DNA from: Streptomyces humi
GTDB lineage: Bacteria; Actinomycetota; Actinomycetes; Streptomycetales; Streptomycetaceae
Length of the DNA: 64,000 nt
Direction of reading: 5' to 3'
Assembly: GCF_001005085.2 (NCBI RefSeq)
Contig: NZ_LBMU02000058.1
Span: forward strand, 121,432 to 185,431
Numbering within the stretch: position 1 is the stretch's first letter; each line of letters begins with the position of its first letter. Positions 1 through 8,733 of the stretch are shown here, piece by piece. The translations under genes and the position numbers were made by a program. A model generated the notes under the pieces. The model did not search any database, was not told the DNA's origin, and saw only the letters and a list, made by a program, of their open reading frames with translations.

Positions 1-765
1 CTCCTCGTCACGTCGCTCGGCTCGCCCGGCCTCGACGTCGTCGGCATCCTCGTCGGCAACACGGGCGGCCCCGTCTGCGCCTACCTGCTGCTGCGCCGGG
101 CCGGTTTCCGCACCGACCTCAGCCGGCTGCGGGACGGCGTCGCCCTGGTGTTCCTGGGGGCCCTCACCGCCATGCTGGTCAGCTCCGTCGTCGGCATGGT
201 CTCCTTGCTCCTCGTCGGCAAGGTCGCCACGAGCAGCTTCTGGCCGAGCTGGCTGGCGTGGTGGGTCGGCGACGCGATGGGCGTCCTGCTCGTCACCCCG
301 GTCCTGCTGCTGCTCCTCGAAGCCCGCCGGCCCCCGCCGCTGGGCCGCTGGAAGGAGGCCCTCGCGCTCGGGGTCGCCACCGTCGTCCTGGTCCCGGTGG
401 CCACGCACAGCTCGCTGAGCGCGCTCTTCCTCGTCTACCCGCTGCTGATCTGGGGCGCCCTGCGGTTCCGGCTGGCCGGCAGCATGCTGTGCGCCCTGTT
501 CACCTCGGTGCTGGCCACGGTCGCCGCCACGGACGGCGTGGGCGCGTTCACCGGGCTGTCCCCCATCGAGGTGATGGTGAAGCTTCAGTTGTTCAACGGT
601 TCGATGGCCCTGACCGCGCTGCTGCTGTCGGCCGTGATCAGCGAGCAGCGCAACACCAGGATCTCCGTCGCGGCGGCCTGCAAGGAGCTGGCCGAGGCGC
701 TGGAGCACCTCAGCGCGCACGACACCCCGGCCGGGCGGGCGCCACCCGGGAAGGACAAACGGTGA
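1..765 (+). CDS. MASE1-type integral membrane protein, 5' end outside the window
   Basis: The open frame enters at base 1 and ends at the TGA at 763-765, so the N-terminus is missing. What remains is several hydrophobic helices with short charged loops, then a cytoplasmic tail of about 45 residues that ends without a GGDEF, kinase or phosphatase domain. The spacing of helices and the segment WWVGDAMGVLLVTPVLL are typical of MASE1, a membrane sensor domain usually attached to signalling outputs. Here it appears to be a stand-alone MASE1 protein. The ligand is unknown. A strong hairpin directly after the stop separates it from the convergent cyclophilin gene. Confidence 0.75.
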   Translation, partial: LLVTSLGSPGLDVVGILVGNTGGPVCAYLLLRRAGFRTDLSRLRDGVALVFLGALTAMLVSSVVGMVSLLLVGKVATSSFWPSWLAWWVGDAMGVLLVTPVLLLLLEARRPPPLGRWKEALALGVATVVLVPVATHSSLSALFLVYPLLIWGALRFRLAGSMLCALFTSVLATVAATDGVGAFTGLSPIEVMVKLQLFNGSMALTALLLSAVISEQRNTRISVAAACKELAEALEHLSAHDTPAGRAPPGKDKR

Positions 766-785
766 CCGGGCGTCGCCCGGTCACC
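761..785. terminator. bidirectional hairpin terminator
   Basis: GGTGACCGGGCG and its exact reverse complement CGCCCGGTCACC are separated by a single T. The effective stem is about 11 bp with a 3-nt loop. It overlaps the stop codon of the MASE1 gene and faces the end of the convergent cyclophilin gene. There is no U-tract, which is usual for Streptomyces terminators. Confidence 0.6.
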
Positions 786-806
786 GTCGCGGTGGGGAGG
801 CCGCCG

Positions 807-1298
807 TCAGACGGTGCCGCTCGCCGTGATCTGAACCTTGGCCTTGGGGGCACCGCCGCGGGTGCCGTAGCCCTCGATCTTCTTGACGAGGTCCTGGCCC
901 TCGACGACCTCGCCGAAGACCACGTGCTTGCCGTCCAGCCAGTCGGTCACGATGGTGGTGACGAAGAACTGCGAGCCGTTGGTGTTCGGGCCCGCGTTGG
1001 CCATGCTCAGCAGGAACGGACGGTCGTGCTTGAGCTGGAAGTTCTCGTCCTTGAACTTCTCGCCGTAGATGCTCTTGCCGCCGGTGCCGTCACCGCGCGT
1101 GAAGTCACCGCCCTGGAGCATGAACTGGGGGATGATCCGGTGGAAGCCGGAACCGGCGTAGCCGAAGCCGTGCTGCCCGGTGGCGAGCTCGCGGAAGTTG
1201 CGGGCGGTCTCGGGCACCACGTCGTCGAACAGGTTGAACACGATCCGGCCGGCCGGCTCGTCGTTGATCGAAATGTCGAAATAAACGTTGTCGCTCAT
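807..1298 (-). CDS. cytosolic peptidyl-prolyl cis-trans isomerase (cyclophilin A type)
   Basis: A single-domain cyclophilin of 163 residues, the normal length for the family. The conserved catalytic and binding blocks are present: FHRIIPQFMLQGGDFT, then LSMANAGPNTNGSQFF and WLDGKHVVFGEV. It catalyses cis-trans isomerisation of X-Pro bonds and is probably a cytoplasmic folding helper, since there is no signal peptide. I chose the ATG giving MSDNVYFDI because the three extra upstream codons (MAC) are not typical of the family and neither start has a strong ribosome binding site. It is transcribed in the same direction as the SGNH hydrolase upstream but 67 nt away from it. Confidence 0.93.
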   Translation of the reverse strand: MSDNVYFDISINDEPAGRIVFNLFDDVVPETARNFRELATGQHGFGYAGSGFHRIIPQFMLQGGDFTRGDGTGGKSIYGEKFKDENFQLKHDRPFLLSMANAGPNTNGSQFFVTTIVTDWLDGKHVVFGEVVEGQDLVKKIEGYGTRGGAPKAKVQITASGTV

Positions 1299-1365
1299 GC
1301 AGGCCAACCTATCGCGAACCGCCCCCCGGCCCCTCCCGTGGGGCGGGAGAGGCCGGGGTGTCGGC

Positions 1366-2286
1366 CTAGTGGCGCCCCGCCAGCCGCTCCAGCACGGCCT
1401 CGGCCATGGCCGCCTCGCCCTTGGCGTTGGGGTGCGCGGGGGCGGCGGGTGAGGCCGGCTGGAGGGGTTCTGTCCAGCGGTCGGCGGGCGCCTTGCACAT
1501 GTCGTGCCCGACGGTCGGCCCGTAGGTGTCCACGTACCGGGCGCCGTTCCAGGCGGCGACCAGGCGCAGCATCAGGTTGAGCCGCTTGCCGGTGTCGCGG
1601 AGGTAGGGGAAGTCCTTGGCGGCGAAGGGCACCGTCGGATAGCAGCCGCTGCCGTCGTCGGGCAGCAGGTCGGGGTAGCCGACGACCAGGATCCGGGCGT
1701 GCGGGGCCCGGGCCCGCACGGCCCGCAGCACCCTGTCGACCTTGGGCGCGGTCTGCGCGATGTTGACCACCAGCTGGTCGGTGCCGGAGGAGTTGTAGTA
1801 CTGCTGGCACGGGTTGCCGGCGAGGTCCTTCGAGCTGAGCGCCGCGCAGGTGGCGATGATGGAGCCGAACCCCACGTCATTGCCGCCGATCTGGACCGTG
1901 ACCAGGTCGGTGTCCCGCCGCACCGCGTCCAGCTGCGGGCCGTTGGTGCCCTGCGCCTTCCACATCTCCGCGGTCGTGGCGCCGGAACAGCTCACGTCCT
2001 TGAACGCGCTCACCTTCCGTGCCGCCGCCACCAGCGAGGGGTAGTTGTGGTCGGAGCGGGCGCAGTTCGCGTCGACCTGGGTCGGGATGACGGGGCCCGA
2101 GGTGTAGGAGTCGCCGAGCGCCACATAGCTCGTGCCGCGGTCGTGGCCGGGGCCGCGGCCGCCGTCGTGCGCCGCGGCCGGTGTCGTGGACGCGGCCACC
2201 AGGGCGCAGCCGCCCAGCGCCGCCGCCACGGTCGCCCTCCGCCGGTGCCCTCGCGCCGAACTCCGCGACGGGGTGCCGTACGCCAT
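1366..2286 (-). CDS. secreted SGNH/GDSL-family lipase or esterase
   Basis: A 306-residue protein. The N-terminus has an Arg-rich region followed by a hydrophobic Ala-rich stretch ending near AAAHD, a signal peptide. The SGNH blocks are clear: GDSYTSG (block I, nucleophile Ser, about residue 57), IGGNDVGFGS (block III) and HPNAKGE (block V, His). Six or more cysteines suggest disulfides, as in the secreted Streptomyces SGNH lipases. Predicted activity is hydrolysis of ester bonds in lipids or other acyl esters; the substrate cannot be told. The start ATG at 2286 has a G-rich ribosome site (GGGGGA) about 6 nt upstream, and an upstream in-frame ATG lacks one. It is divergent from the SDR gene. 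Confidence 0.9.
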   Translation of the reverse strand: MAYGTPSRSSARGHRRRATVAAALGGCALVAASTTPAAAHDGGRGPGHDRGTSYVALGDSYTSGPVIPTQVDANCARSDHNYPSLVAAARKVSAFKDVSCSGATTAEMWKAQGTNGPQLDAVRRDTDLVTVQIGGNDVGFGSIIATCAALSSKDLAGNPCQQYYNSSGTDQLVVNIAQTAPKVDRVLRAVRARAPHARILVVGYPDLLPDDGSGCYPTVPFAAKDFPYLRDTGKRLNLMLRLVAAWNGARYVDTYGPTVGHDMCKAPADRWTEPLQPASPAAPAHPNAKGEAAMAEAVLERLAGRH

Positions 2287-2487
2287 GAAGATCCCCCCTA
2301 ACCGGGACGCGTACGGAACCGGTCCCGACGGGCGGCCCGCACGCATGTGTCGGGGGTCTGTATACCGCCCGGTAGGAGTCGCTAGCCAGAGGTCGGACGC
2401 AATGAACTGGAACGAGTAACCCGCCCTGCGCGCAAGGGGATCCGGTCCGGGCGGCGGGTCGGCGCGGCCGACCGCGCTTGAAGTCGG

Positions 2488-2501
2488 AAACCGATCGGTT
2501 T
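2488..2501. promoter_or_regulatory. palindromic operator, copy 1 (TetR-type)
   Basis: AAACCGATCGGTTT is a perfect 14-bp palindrome located 67 nt before the SDR start codon. The flanking bases (TCGG before it) match copy 2 in part. A palindrome of this size and style is typical of TetR-family operators. No regulator gene is adjacent. Confidence 0.6.
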
Positions 2502-2522
2502 ACAGTGGGCGGCGCCCGTTGG

Positions 2523-2536
2523 AAACCGATCGGTTT
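2523..2536. promoter_or_regulatory. palindromic operator, copy 2 (TetR-type)
   Basis: A second exact copy of AAACCGATCGGTTT, with symmetry extending outward as GGAAACCGATCGGTTTTCC. The centres of the two copies are 35 bp apart, and this one lies about 31 nt before the SDR start, so both are placed to block transcription of that gene. Confidence 0.6.
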
Positions 2537-2567
2537 TCCATCTCCCGGCCTCTGGAGTGTGAGTGTC

Positions 2568-3269
2568 ATGACCGCGATCAAGGACTCCGTCGTCCTCGTC
2601 ACCGGCGGCAGCCGCGGTATCGGAAAGGCGCTGGTGGAGGAGTTGTACGCACGTGGCGCAGGCAAGGTCTACGCCACCGCGCGCGATCCGCGTTCCGTCA
2701 CCCACCCCGACGCGGTGGCGCTGCCCCTCGAGGTGACCGACCCCGGCTCCCTGGCCGCCGTCGTCGAGCAGGCGCAGGACGTCACGGTCCTGGTGAACAA
2801 CGCCGGGGTCGCCCTCGGCACCGAGTTCCTGACCTCGCCGCTCGACGACCTCCGCCGCGAGTTCGAGATCAACTTCTACGGTCCGCTGCGGCTCGCCCGC
2901 GCCTTCGTGCCGGTCATCGAGCGCAACGGCGGCGGCCATATCCTGAACGTCCACTCGGTGCTGTCCTGGGTCGCCGAGGGCGGCGCCTACAGCGCGTCCA
3001 AGGCGGCCCTCTGGTCGCAGACCAACAGCCTGCGCCTCGCGCTCAAGCCGCGCGGCATCGGCGTCACCGGCCTGCACATGGGCTATGTCGACACCGACAT
3101 GGCCGCGCACGCCGACGGGCCGAAGGCCGAGCCGCGGGAGATCGCCGCGGCGGCCCTGGACGGCGTCGAGTCGGGCGCCTACGAGGTGCTCGCCGACGAC
3201 ATCACGCGCTGGGTCAAGGGCGCCCTGTCGGGGGACCTCGGCGCCATGTACGCGCAGCGCGGCCTGTGA
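2568..3269 (+). CDS. short-chain dehydrogenase/reductase (SDR)
   Basis: A 233-residue classical SDR. It has the nucleotide-binding motif TGGSRGIGKAL near the N-terminus, the NNAGVAL motif, and the catalytic S-Y-K set (Ser in SVLSW, then YSASKAAL). It is an NAD(P)-dependent oxidoreductase of unknown substrate. The ATG at 2568 is chosen because it starts the Rossmann strand directly and has GGAG 11 nt upstream; an upstream in-frame ATG would run through the operator region. Two identical palindromes immediately upstream indicate repression by a TetR-family protein not encoded next door. Confidence 0.92.
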   Translation: MTAIKDSVVLVTGGSRGIGKALVEELYARGAGKVYATARDPRSVTHPDAVALPLEVTDPGSLAAVVEQAQDVTVLVNNAGVALGTEFLTSPLDDLRREFEINFYGPLRLARAFVPVIERNGGGHILNVHSVLSWVAEGGAYSASKAALWSQTNSLRLALKPRGIGVTGLHMGYVDTDMAAHADGPKAEPREIAAAALDGVESGAYEVLADDITRWVKGALSGDLGAMYAQRGL

Positions 3270-3405
3270 CGGGGGCCGCGGCGGCCGAAAAAACCGCTCC
3301 CGAAGGCTTGTCGGCGAGTTGCCTCACCACTTAAATCAAAACCTGAACTAAGCAGTGCGGTGCGGTCGTCGTCCGCACCGCCACGCTCACCTCAGGGAGC
3401 CGCTG

Positions 3406-5541
3406 ATGAGACGACTGAGATCCTTGGGCGTAGCGCTCGCCGCCATGGCGGCGCTGCTCGCCCTGCCCACCGCGCACGCGCCGGCCGCCCACGCGGCCGA
3501 CGCCCCGCTGTCGCAGGGGAAGACGGCCACCGCCTCCTCCGAGGAGAACGCCGGGACCACCGCCGCGAACGCGGTCGACGGCAACACCGGCACCCGCTGG
3601 TCGTCGGCCTTCACCGACGACCAGTGGCTCCAGGTGAACCTCGGCGCCACCGCGAACGTCACCCAGGTGGTCCTCAGCTGGGAGGCCGCGTACGGCAAGG
3701 ACTACAAGGTCCAGATCTCCCCGGACGGCACCGACTGGACCGACCTGAAGACCGTCACCGGCGGTGACGGCGGCACCGACACCCTCGACGTGTCCGGGCA
3801 GGGCCAGTACGTCCGGATGCAGGGCGTGCACCGCGCCACCCAGTGGGGCTACTCCCTCTGGGAGTTCCAGGTGTACGGCACCACCACCGGCACGCCCCCG
3901 GTCCAGGGCGGCGGCGACCTCGGCCCCAACGTGATCGTCGTCGACCCGTCCACGCCGAACCTCCAGGCGAAGTTCGACTCCGTCTTCGCCCAGCAGGAGT
4001 CGGCCCAGTTCGGCACCGGCCGCTACCAGTTCCTCCTCAAGCCGGGCACCTACAACGGCATCAACGCCCAACTCGGCTTCTACACCTCGATCTCAGGGCT
4101 CGGCCTCAACCCCGACGACACCCAGATCAACGGTGACATCACGGTCGACGCGGGCTGGTTCAACGGCAACGCCACGCAGAACTTCTGGCGTTCGGCGGAG
4201 AACCTCGCCATCACGCCGTCCAACGGCACCGACCGGTGGGCCGTGGCTCAGGCGGCCCCCTTCCGTCGTATCCACGTCAAGGGCGGCCTCAACCTGGCTC
4301 CGAACGGCTACGGCTGGGCCTCCGGCGGCTACATCGCCGACTCGAAGATCGACGGCACCGTCGGCCCGTACTCCCAGCAGCAGTGGTACACCCGGGACAG
4401 TTCGGTCGGCGGCTGGACCAACGGCGTCTGGAACATGACCTTCTCCGGCGTCCAGGGCGCCCCCGCCACCAACTTCGACTCCGGCCCGTACACCACGCTG
4501 GACACCACCCCCGTCTCACGTGAGAAGCCGTTCCTCTACCTGGACGGCAGCGCCTACAAGGTCTTCGTCCCCGCCAAGCGCACCAGCGCCCGGGGCGTCT
4601 CCTGGCCGGCGAACGCGGGCACCTCCATCCCGCTGGACCAGTTCTACGTGGTCAAGCCCGGCGCCACCGCGGCCACCATCAACCAGGCCCTCGCCCAGGG
4701 ACTCAACCTCCTGTTCACCCCGGGCGTCTACCACCTCGACCGGACCATCGACGTCACCCGGGCCAACACCGTCGTCCTCGGTCTGGGCCTCGCCACCCTG
4801 GTCCCGGACAACGGCGTCGACGCCGTGCACGTCGCCGACGTCGACGGCGTGAAGCTCGCCGGGTTCCTCATCGACGCGGGCCCGGTCAACTCCGACACCC
4901 TGCTGCGGATCGGCGCCCCCGGCTCCACCGCCGACCACTCCGCCAACCCCACGTCCATGCAGGACGTGTTCGTCCGCGTCGGCGGCGCCGGACCCGGCCT
5001 CGCCACCAACTCGGTCGTGGTCAACAGCAACAACGTGATCATCGACCACACCTGGCTCTGGCGCGCCGACCACGGCAGCGGAGTCGGCTGGACCACCAAC
5101 CGGGCCGACTACGGCCTGCGCGTCAACGGCAACGACGTCCTCGCCACGGGCCTGTTCGTCGAGCACTTCAACAAGTACGACGTCTACTGGAACGGCGAAC
5201 GCGGCCGCACGATCTTCTTCCAGAACGAGAAGGCGTACGACGCCCCGAACGCCGCCGCCATCACCCACGACGGTGTGGTCGGCTACGCGGCCTACAGGGT
5301 CGCCGACACCGTGGGCACGCACGAGGCCTGGGGCCTGGGCAGCTACTGCAACTACACGGCCGATCCCACGATCGTGCAGTCCAACGGCTTCCAGGTGCCG
5401 ACCGGTTCGGGCATCAAGATGCACGACCTGCTGGTGATCTCGCTGGGCGGTATGGGCCAGTACGCCCACGTCGTCAACACCACCGGGTCGCCCACCTCGG
5501 GGACCAGCACCACCCCGTCCAAGGTGACCCAGTTCCCGTGA
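3406..5541 (+). CDS. secreted discoidin (F5/8 C)-domain protein with right-handed beta-helix region
   Basis: A 711-residue exported protein. A signal peptide ends near AAHAADA (about residue 32). A discoidin/F5-8 type C carbohydrate-binding domain follows at about 35-165 (SSEENAGTTAANAVDGNTGTRWSS to LWEFQVYG). The rest (about 185-700) has the recurring Gly/Asn-rich short-strand pattern of pectate-lyase-like beta-helices, with two LKPGTY / FTPGVYHL repeats resembling the paired helices of GH55-like exo-beta-glucanases. Such Streptomyces proteins are sometimes mislabelled adenylyl cyclase; I see no cyclase motif. A polysaccharide hydrolase or binding role is inferred. The start has GGGAG 7 nt upstream. 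Confidence 0.85.
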   Translation: MRRLRSLGVALAAMAALLALPTAHAPAAHAADAPLSQGKTATASSEENAGTTAANAVDGNTGTRWSSAFTDDQWLQVNLGATANVTQVVLSWEAAYGKDYKVQISPDGTDWTDLKTVTGGDGGTDTLDVSGQGQYVRMQGVHRATQWGYSLWEFQVYGTTTGTPPVQGGGDLGPNVIVVDPSTPNLQAKFDSVFAQQESAQFGTGRYQFLLKPGTYNGINAQLGFYTSISGLGLNPDDTQINGDITVDAGWFNGNATQNFWRSAENLAITPSNGTDRWAVAQAAPFRRIHVKGGLNLAPNGYGWASGGYIADSKIDGTVGPYSQQQWYTRDSSVGGWTNGVWNMTFSGVQGAPATNFDSGPYTTLDTTPVSREKPFLYLDGSAYKVFVPAKRTSARGVSWPANAGTSIPLDQFYVVKPGATAATINQALAQGLNLLFTPGVYHLDRTIDVTRANTVVLGLGLATLVPDNGVDAVHVADVDGVKLAGFLIDAGPVNSDTLLRIGAPGSTADHSANPTSMQDVFVRVGGAGPGLATNSVVVNSNNVIIDHTWLWRADHGSGVGWTTNRADYGLRVNGNDVLATGLFVEHFNKYDVYWNGERGRTIFFQNEKAYDAPNAAAITHDGVVGYAAYRVADTVGTHEAWGLGSYCNYTADPTIVQSNGFQVPTGSGIKMHDLLVISLGGMGQYAHVVNTTGSPTSGTSTTPSKVTQFP

Positions 5542-5545
5542 CCGG

Positions 5546-6673
5546 CTAGGCCGCCGCCCTCCGCCGCGCCGGGAGCCGCAGCAGCAGCCGTCGCGCCGGG
5601 CCCTCAACGCCCTCGTACAGGAGCCAGGACAGGCCCAGCGACACGGTGAAGGCGACGAGGGCGGCGGCCGTGCCGGTGAGCAGGTCGAAACGCGGGCGGG
5701 TGCCGAGCAGGTGGGTGCCCGCCCGCAGGACCAGCAGATGGACCATGTAGAACGCGAACGACAGCTCGCCGAGCCGCACCAGCCCTCGCCGCCGCCACAG
5801 CGAGGGCAGCCCCCGCAGATCCGCCTGGGCCGCCGCCGGGATGAGCACCGCGAACCCCATGAGGGTGCAGGCGGTGGCCGCGTAGTCGTCGGTGACCTGC
5901 GGGACCAGGAAGTAGCCGATGACCGCGAGCGCGAGCGAGGCCTCCAGGCCGGGGCCGCGCCACCGGCCCAGCAGCACCAGGCGCGCGGTGGCCGCGCCGA
6001 GCACGAACTCGGGCAGCCGGGCGGCCGGGAAGGAACTGATCGGCTGGTCCCACCAGTGGTGCGAGTCCGTCCAGGCCAGCGCCAGCACGGCGAGCACGGA
6101 CAGCGCGGCGAGTGCCGTGGCCCCCCGGCCGCCCAGCCGCCGCAGCACCAGCGCCAGCAGCGGGAACGCGGCGTAGAAGAACGCCTCGCAGGCCAGCGAC
6201 CAGCTGACCGGGTCCAGCGTCTGCCACCAGGGGCGCCACCAGGAGTGCACCAGGAAGACGTCGGCGAGGCCCTGCGGCAGGGTCGGCCGCGGCTGGCGGG
6301 GCAGCGTGAACGCCATGACCAGTGCGAGGACGACGGTGACCAGGTGCACCGGGTAGATCCGGGCGACGCGTCGCCACCAGAAGCGCGGTGCCCGGTCGCC
6401 CGGCCGCGCCGACCACATCAGAACGAACCCGGACAGGATGAAGAAGAACGACACCCCCGAGGCGCCCGCCTCGAAGCCCCAGGTCATGAGCCGGCCGCCG
6501 GTTCCGCCGAAGTAGCGGAAGTTGTGCACGTGCAGCCCGAAGACCAGCACCGCGGCCATCCATCTGAGGCCGGTGAGGGACGGCAGTGCCGGTGCCGGTG
6601 CGGACGGCTGGGCGGCGGGGGACGGGGGCGCGGCGGCCGGAGCGGTCGAGGGGGCCTGCGTCGCCGTCGTCAT
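5546..6673 (-). CDS. acyltransferase family 3 membrane protein (OafA/YrhL-like)
   Basis: A 375-residue multi-pass membrane protein. After a Pro/Ala-rich cytoplasmic N-terminus (about 30 residues), the sequence opens with LTGLRWMAAVLVFGLHVHN, carrying the catalytic-type His of acyltransferase-3 proteins, then FFFILSGFVLMW, the second hallmark. About ten hydrophobic helices follow. Family members O-acetylate cell-wall polysaccharides, antibiotics or exopolysaccharide; the acceptor here is unknown. It converges on the discoidin protein with only 4 nt between the stop codons, so no separate terminator fits between them. Confidence 0.9.
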   Translation of the reverse strand: MTTATQAPSTAPAAAPPSPAAQPSAPAPALPSLTGLRWMAAVLVFGLHVHNFRYFGGTGGRLMTWGFEAGASGVSFFFILSGFVLMWSARPGDRAPRFWWRRVARIYPVHLVTVVLALVMAFTLPRQPRPTLPQGLADVFLVHSWWRPWWQTLDPVSWSLACEAFFYAAFPLLALVLRRLGGRGATALAALSVLAVLALAWTDSHHWWDQPISSFPAARLPEFVLGAATARLVLLGRWRGPGLEASLALAVIGYFLVPQVTDDYAATACTLMGFAVLIPAAAQADLRGLPSLWRRRGLVRLGELSFAFYMVHLLVLRAGTHLLGTRPRFDLLTGTAAALVAFTVSLGLSWLLYEGVEGPARRLLLRLPARRRAAA

Positions 6674-7016
6674 CGGGTCACCTGCCGGGGGGTTCGCGCG
6701 TGGAGCATGAAACGGAGCGTTGCCCGTTCCACACCTTTCATTCCGGCCACGGACGAAACATCACACCAACGCCGAGGGAAGGCCTCGGCCATATGGGCCG
6801 CCGGGGCCGGACGGGCGGGTGCGACCCTACCCGGACGGCCGACACGCGCCGTGGCCCCCGCCGGCCGCCGCGGCACCCGGCGGGACGCCGTGGCCCGCAC
6901 CTTCGGGCCCCGCGCGGCGCGCCGAAACCCGGAGGCCCGAACGTGTGAGCCACCCGTCCGCGGGTTGACGCCGCAGGACCGCCCGCCGGGCGACGCCGGG
7001 AACGTGACGACAGGAC
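6674..7016. other. intergenic stretch without a recognisable gene
   Basis: 343 bases between two genes on the minus strand. It should hold the acyltransferase promoter and the end of the sigma-factor operon. Short open frames here have no ribosome site and no plausible composition. I see no operator or strong hairpin. Confidence 0.5.
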
Positions 7017-7514
7017 CTAGGACCGGGACGGCGTGGCGACGGCGCTCGGGCGGGTCTCGTCCGGCGTGTCGCGTGCGGTCGAGGGGGACGCCGACCGCCC
7101 CGGTACGGACGTCTGCGCGGTGCCCCGGGTCGGGCGTCGGGGGGTGGGCTCCGGTGAGGTCCCGCCCCGCGTCGGCGCGACGCTCGGGCTCGGACTGGGG
7201 TCGACCGGTGCCGGGGACGCCGAGGGGCGCTGCGGGGCCGTCGGGCTCGCGGCCGGCGGTGCGAGCGGCAGCCGGGGGGTCACCGGTGCCGAGGGTGCCG
7301 TCAGATGCAGGGACAGGGCGACACCGGCGGCGACGGCGCAGGTCAGCCCGGCTCCGGCGGCCGTACGGAGCAGCCTGCGGCGGCCCGCCGCGCGCCGTAC
7401 CTCCTCGTAGCGGCCCGGTGGCGGACCGAGGTGGGTGGCGGGCGGGCGCAGGATGACGGTGAGCGGGTCGTCCGGGCCGTCGAACTCCGGCTCGTCGTCA
7501 AAGCGTGTGGTCAA
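7017..7514 (-). CDS. single-pass membrane protein with Pro/Ser/Thr-rich extracytoplasmic tail, partner of the ECF sigma gene
   Basis: A 165-residue protein. About 50 charged cytoplasmic residues come first, then an Arg cluster (AAGRRRLLRTAAG), one membrane helix (about 55-75), then about 90 residues of low-complexity P/S/T/R sequence, probably outside the cell. The TTG start overlaps the end of the sigma-factor gene by 17 nt and has GGAG 5 nt upstream, so the two are translated together. Its place suggests an anti-sigma or sigma-signalling role, but the zinc anti-sigma HxxxCxxC motif is absent. No catalytic motif is visible. Confidence 0.78.
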   Translation of the reverse strand: MTTRFDDEPEFDGPDDPLTVILRPPATHLGPPPGRYEEVRRAAGRRRLLRTAAGAGLTCAVAAGVALSLHLTAPSAPVTPRLPLAPPAASPTAPQRPSASPAPVDPSPSPSVAPTRGGTSPEPTPRRPTRGTAQTSVPGRSASPSTARDTPDETRPSAVATPSRS

Positions 7515-7989
7515 GGCTTCTCCTCAGATGGACGCGGAGCAGTTCTCGGGCCGCGTGCAGATCGGCCTTGACGGTTCCCTCCTTGCGACCGGTCAGTTCG
7601 GACACCTCCCGGATCGGCATGTCAGCGTAGTAGTGCAGCAGGATCGGGACGCGCAGTCGCTCCGGCAGCGACTGCACCAGCAGCCGTACCGAGGGGTCCG
7701 CCTGCTCGGCGTGCGGGCGGGTCGCGGCCTCCGAGCCGACCTGGCGTACCGCCCGGCGCTCACGCTCCAGCTTGCGCCAGTGGTCCCGCACGAGATTGGC
7801 CGCGGTGACATAGAGGAAGCCGCGCGGCTCCTCCACCTTCGTCCACCGGGCCCACAGCCGGGTGAACGCCTCCGAGGCGACCTCGTGCGCCGTCTCGTCG
7901 TCGTCGACGAGACGGCGGCACCAGCCGGCCAGGCGCGGGTACAGGGCGGCGAACAGCTCGGAGGCCGCCGTGTCACGGGACCGTTTCAA
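7498..7989 (-). CDS. ECF-type RNA polymerase sigma-70 factor
   Basis: A 163-residue ECF sigma factor. Region 2 spans about residues 10-75 (FAALYPRLAGWCRRLV to FLYVTAANLVRDHWRK) and region 4 about 105-160, with the helix-turn-helix IREVSELTGRKEGTVKADLHAARELL. It directs RNA polymerase to its own promoter set. The TTG start is supported by GGAG 5 nt upstream; there is no ATG close by. It is coupled to the downstream membrane protein, which may control its activity. Target promoters cannot be predicted from the window. Confidence 0.93.
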   Translation of the reverse strand: MKRSRDTAASELFAALYPRLAGWCRRLVDDDETAHEVASEAFTRLWARWTKVEEPRGFLYVTAANLVRDHWRKLERERRAVRQVGSEAATRPHAEQADPSVRLLVQSLPERLRVPILLHYYADMPIREVSELTGRKEGTVKADLHAARELLRVHLRRSLDHTL

Positions 7990-8103
7990 CGTTCTCCAGG
8001 GTCGAAGAGGGCCGAAGAAGGGGTGCGGGGTGCGGAAGGGCCCACCGGGGAGGATGCGGGACCGGCGGTGGACGTTCCGCCGGTCCCGCGTCCCTCCGGC
8101 GGG

Positions 8104-8733
8104 TCAGGGCGCGGTGCCGGTCAGCGTCGCGAAGACGATCACGTTGTCGAGGTAGCCGTCCCCGCCGCGCGGTCCGCCGCAGGTGATGAGCCGCAGCTCC
8201 GGGCGGCCCACGTCCCCGTACACGTCCTTCGTCGGGAACGCGGACTTGGCGACCGTACGCACCTCGCGGACGGTGAACACCGCCGACCTGCCGTTCTCCA
8301 GACGCGTCACGACCTGCTCGCCCCGGCGCAGCTCGGCGAGCCGGCGGAAGACGCCGTCGCCGTAGGCGCCGACCGTGACATGGCCGAGGATCACCGACGG
8401 ACCGACCTGCCCCGGAGTGGGGGAGTAGCGGTACCAGCCCGCCCGGTCGTGCGCGGTGACCGGCGGCACCTGCACCGTGCCGTCGGCCGCGAGGCCCAGC
8501 CGCAGCAGCGGGGTGTCGACCCCGATCGCCGGGACCCGCAGCCGGACCGGTGCGGACCGGCCGAGCGGTGTCGCCGTGGCGGACCCGGCGGACCCGGCGG
8601 GTGTGGCGGACGGTCCGGGGGGCCGCTGCCGGGGTTCGGTCGTGGCCGCCCCGTGCGGTGCCTGCCCCGCACAGCCCGCCAGCAGCGAGGCCGTCGCGGC
8701 GGTGAGGAGGGCGCGCCTGGAGAGCGGGGTCAT
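8104..8733 (-). CDS. class F sortase (extracellular transpeptidase)
   Basis: A 209-residue sortase. A lipoprotein-like or anchoring N-terminus (RRALLTAATASLLAGCAG) is followed by a Pro/Ser linker and the sortase beta-barrel from about residue 70. The catalytic His lies in VILGHVT (about 117), the catalytic Cys in LITCGG (about 188), and an Arg follows in GGPRGG. Class F enzymes cleave an LPxTG-like signal and join proteins to the envelope. It overlaps the upstream gene by 4 nt (ATGA), and that gene encodes a likely substrate. I start at 8733; the long frame extending further upstream is out of phase with the neighbour and not coding. Confidence 0.92.
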   Translation of the reverse strand: MTPLSRRALLTAATASLLAGCAGQAPHGAATTEPRQRPPGPSATPAGSAGSATATPLGRSAPVRLRVPAIGVDTPLLRLGLAADGTVQVPPVTAHDRAGWYRYSPTPGQVGPSVILGHVTVGAYGDGVFRRLAELRRGEQVVTRLENGRSAVFTVREVRTVAKSAFPTKDVYGDVGRPELRLITCGGPRGGDGYLDNVIVFATLTGTAP

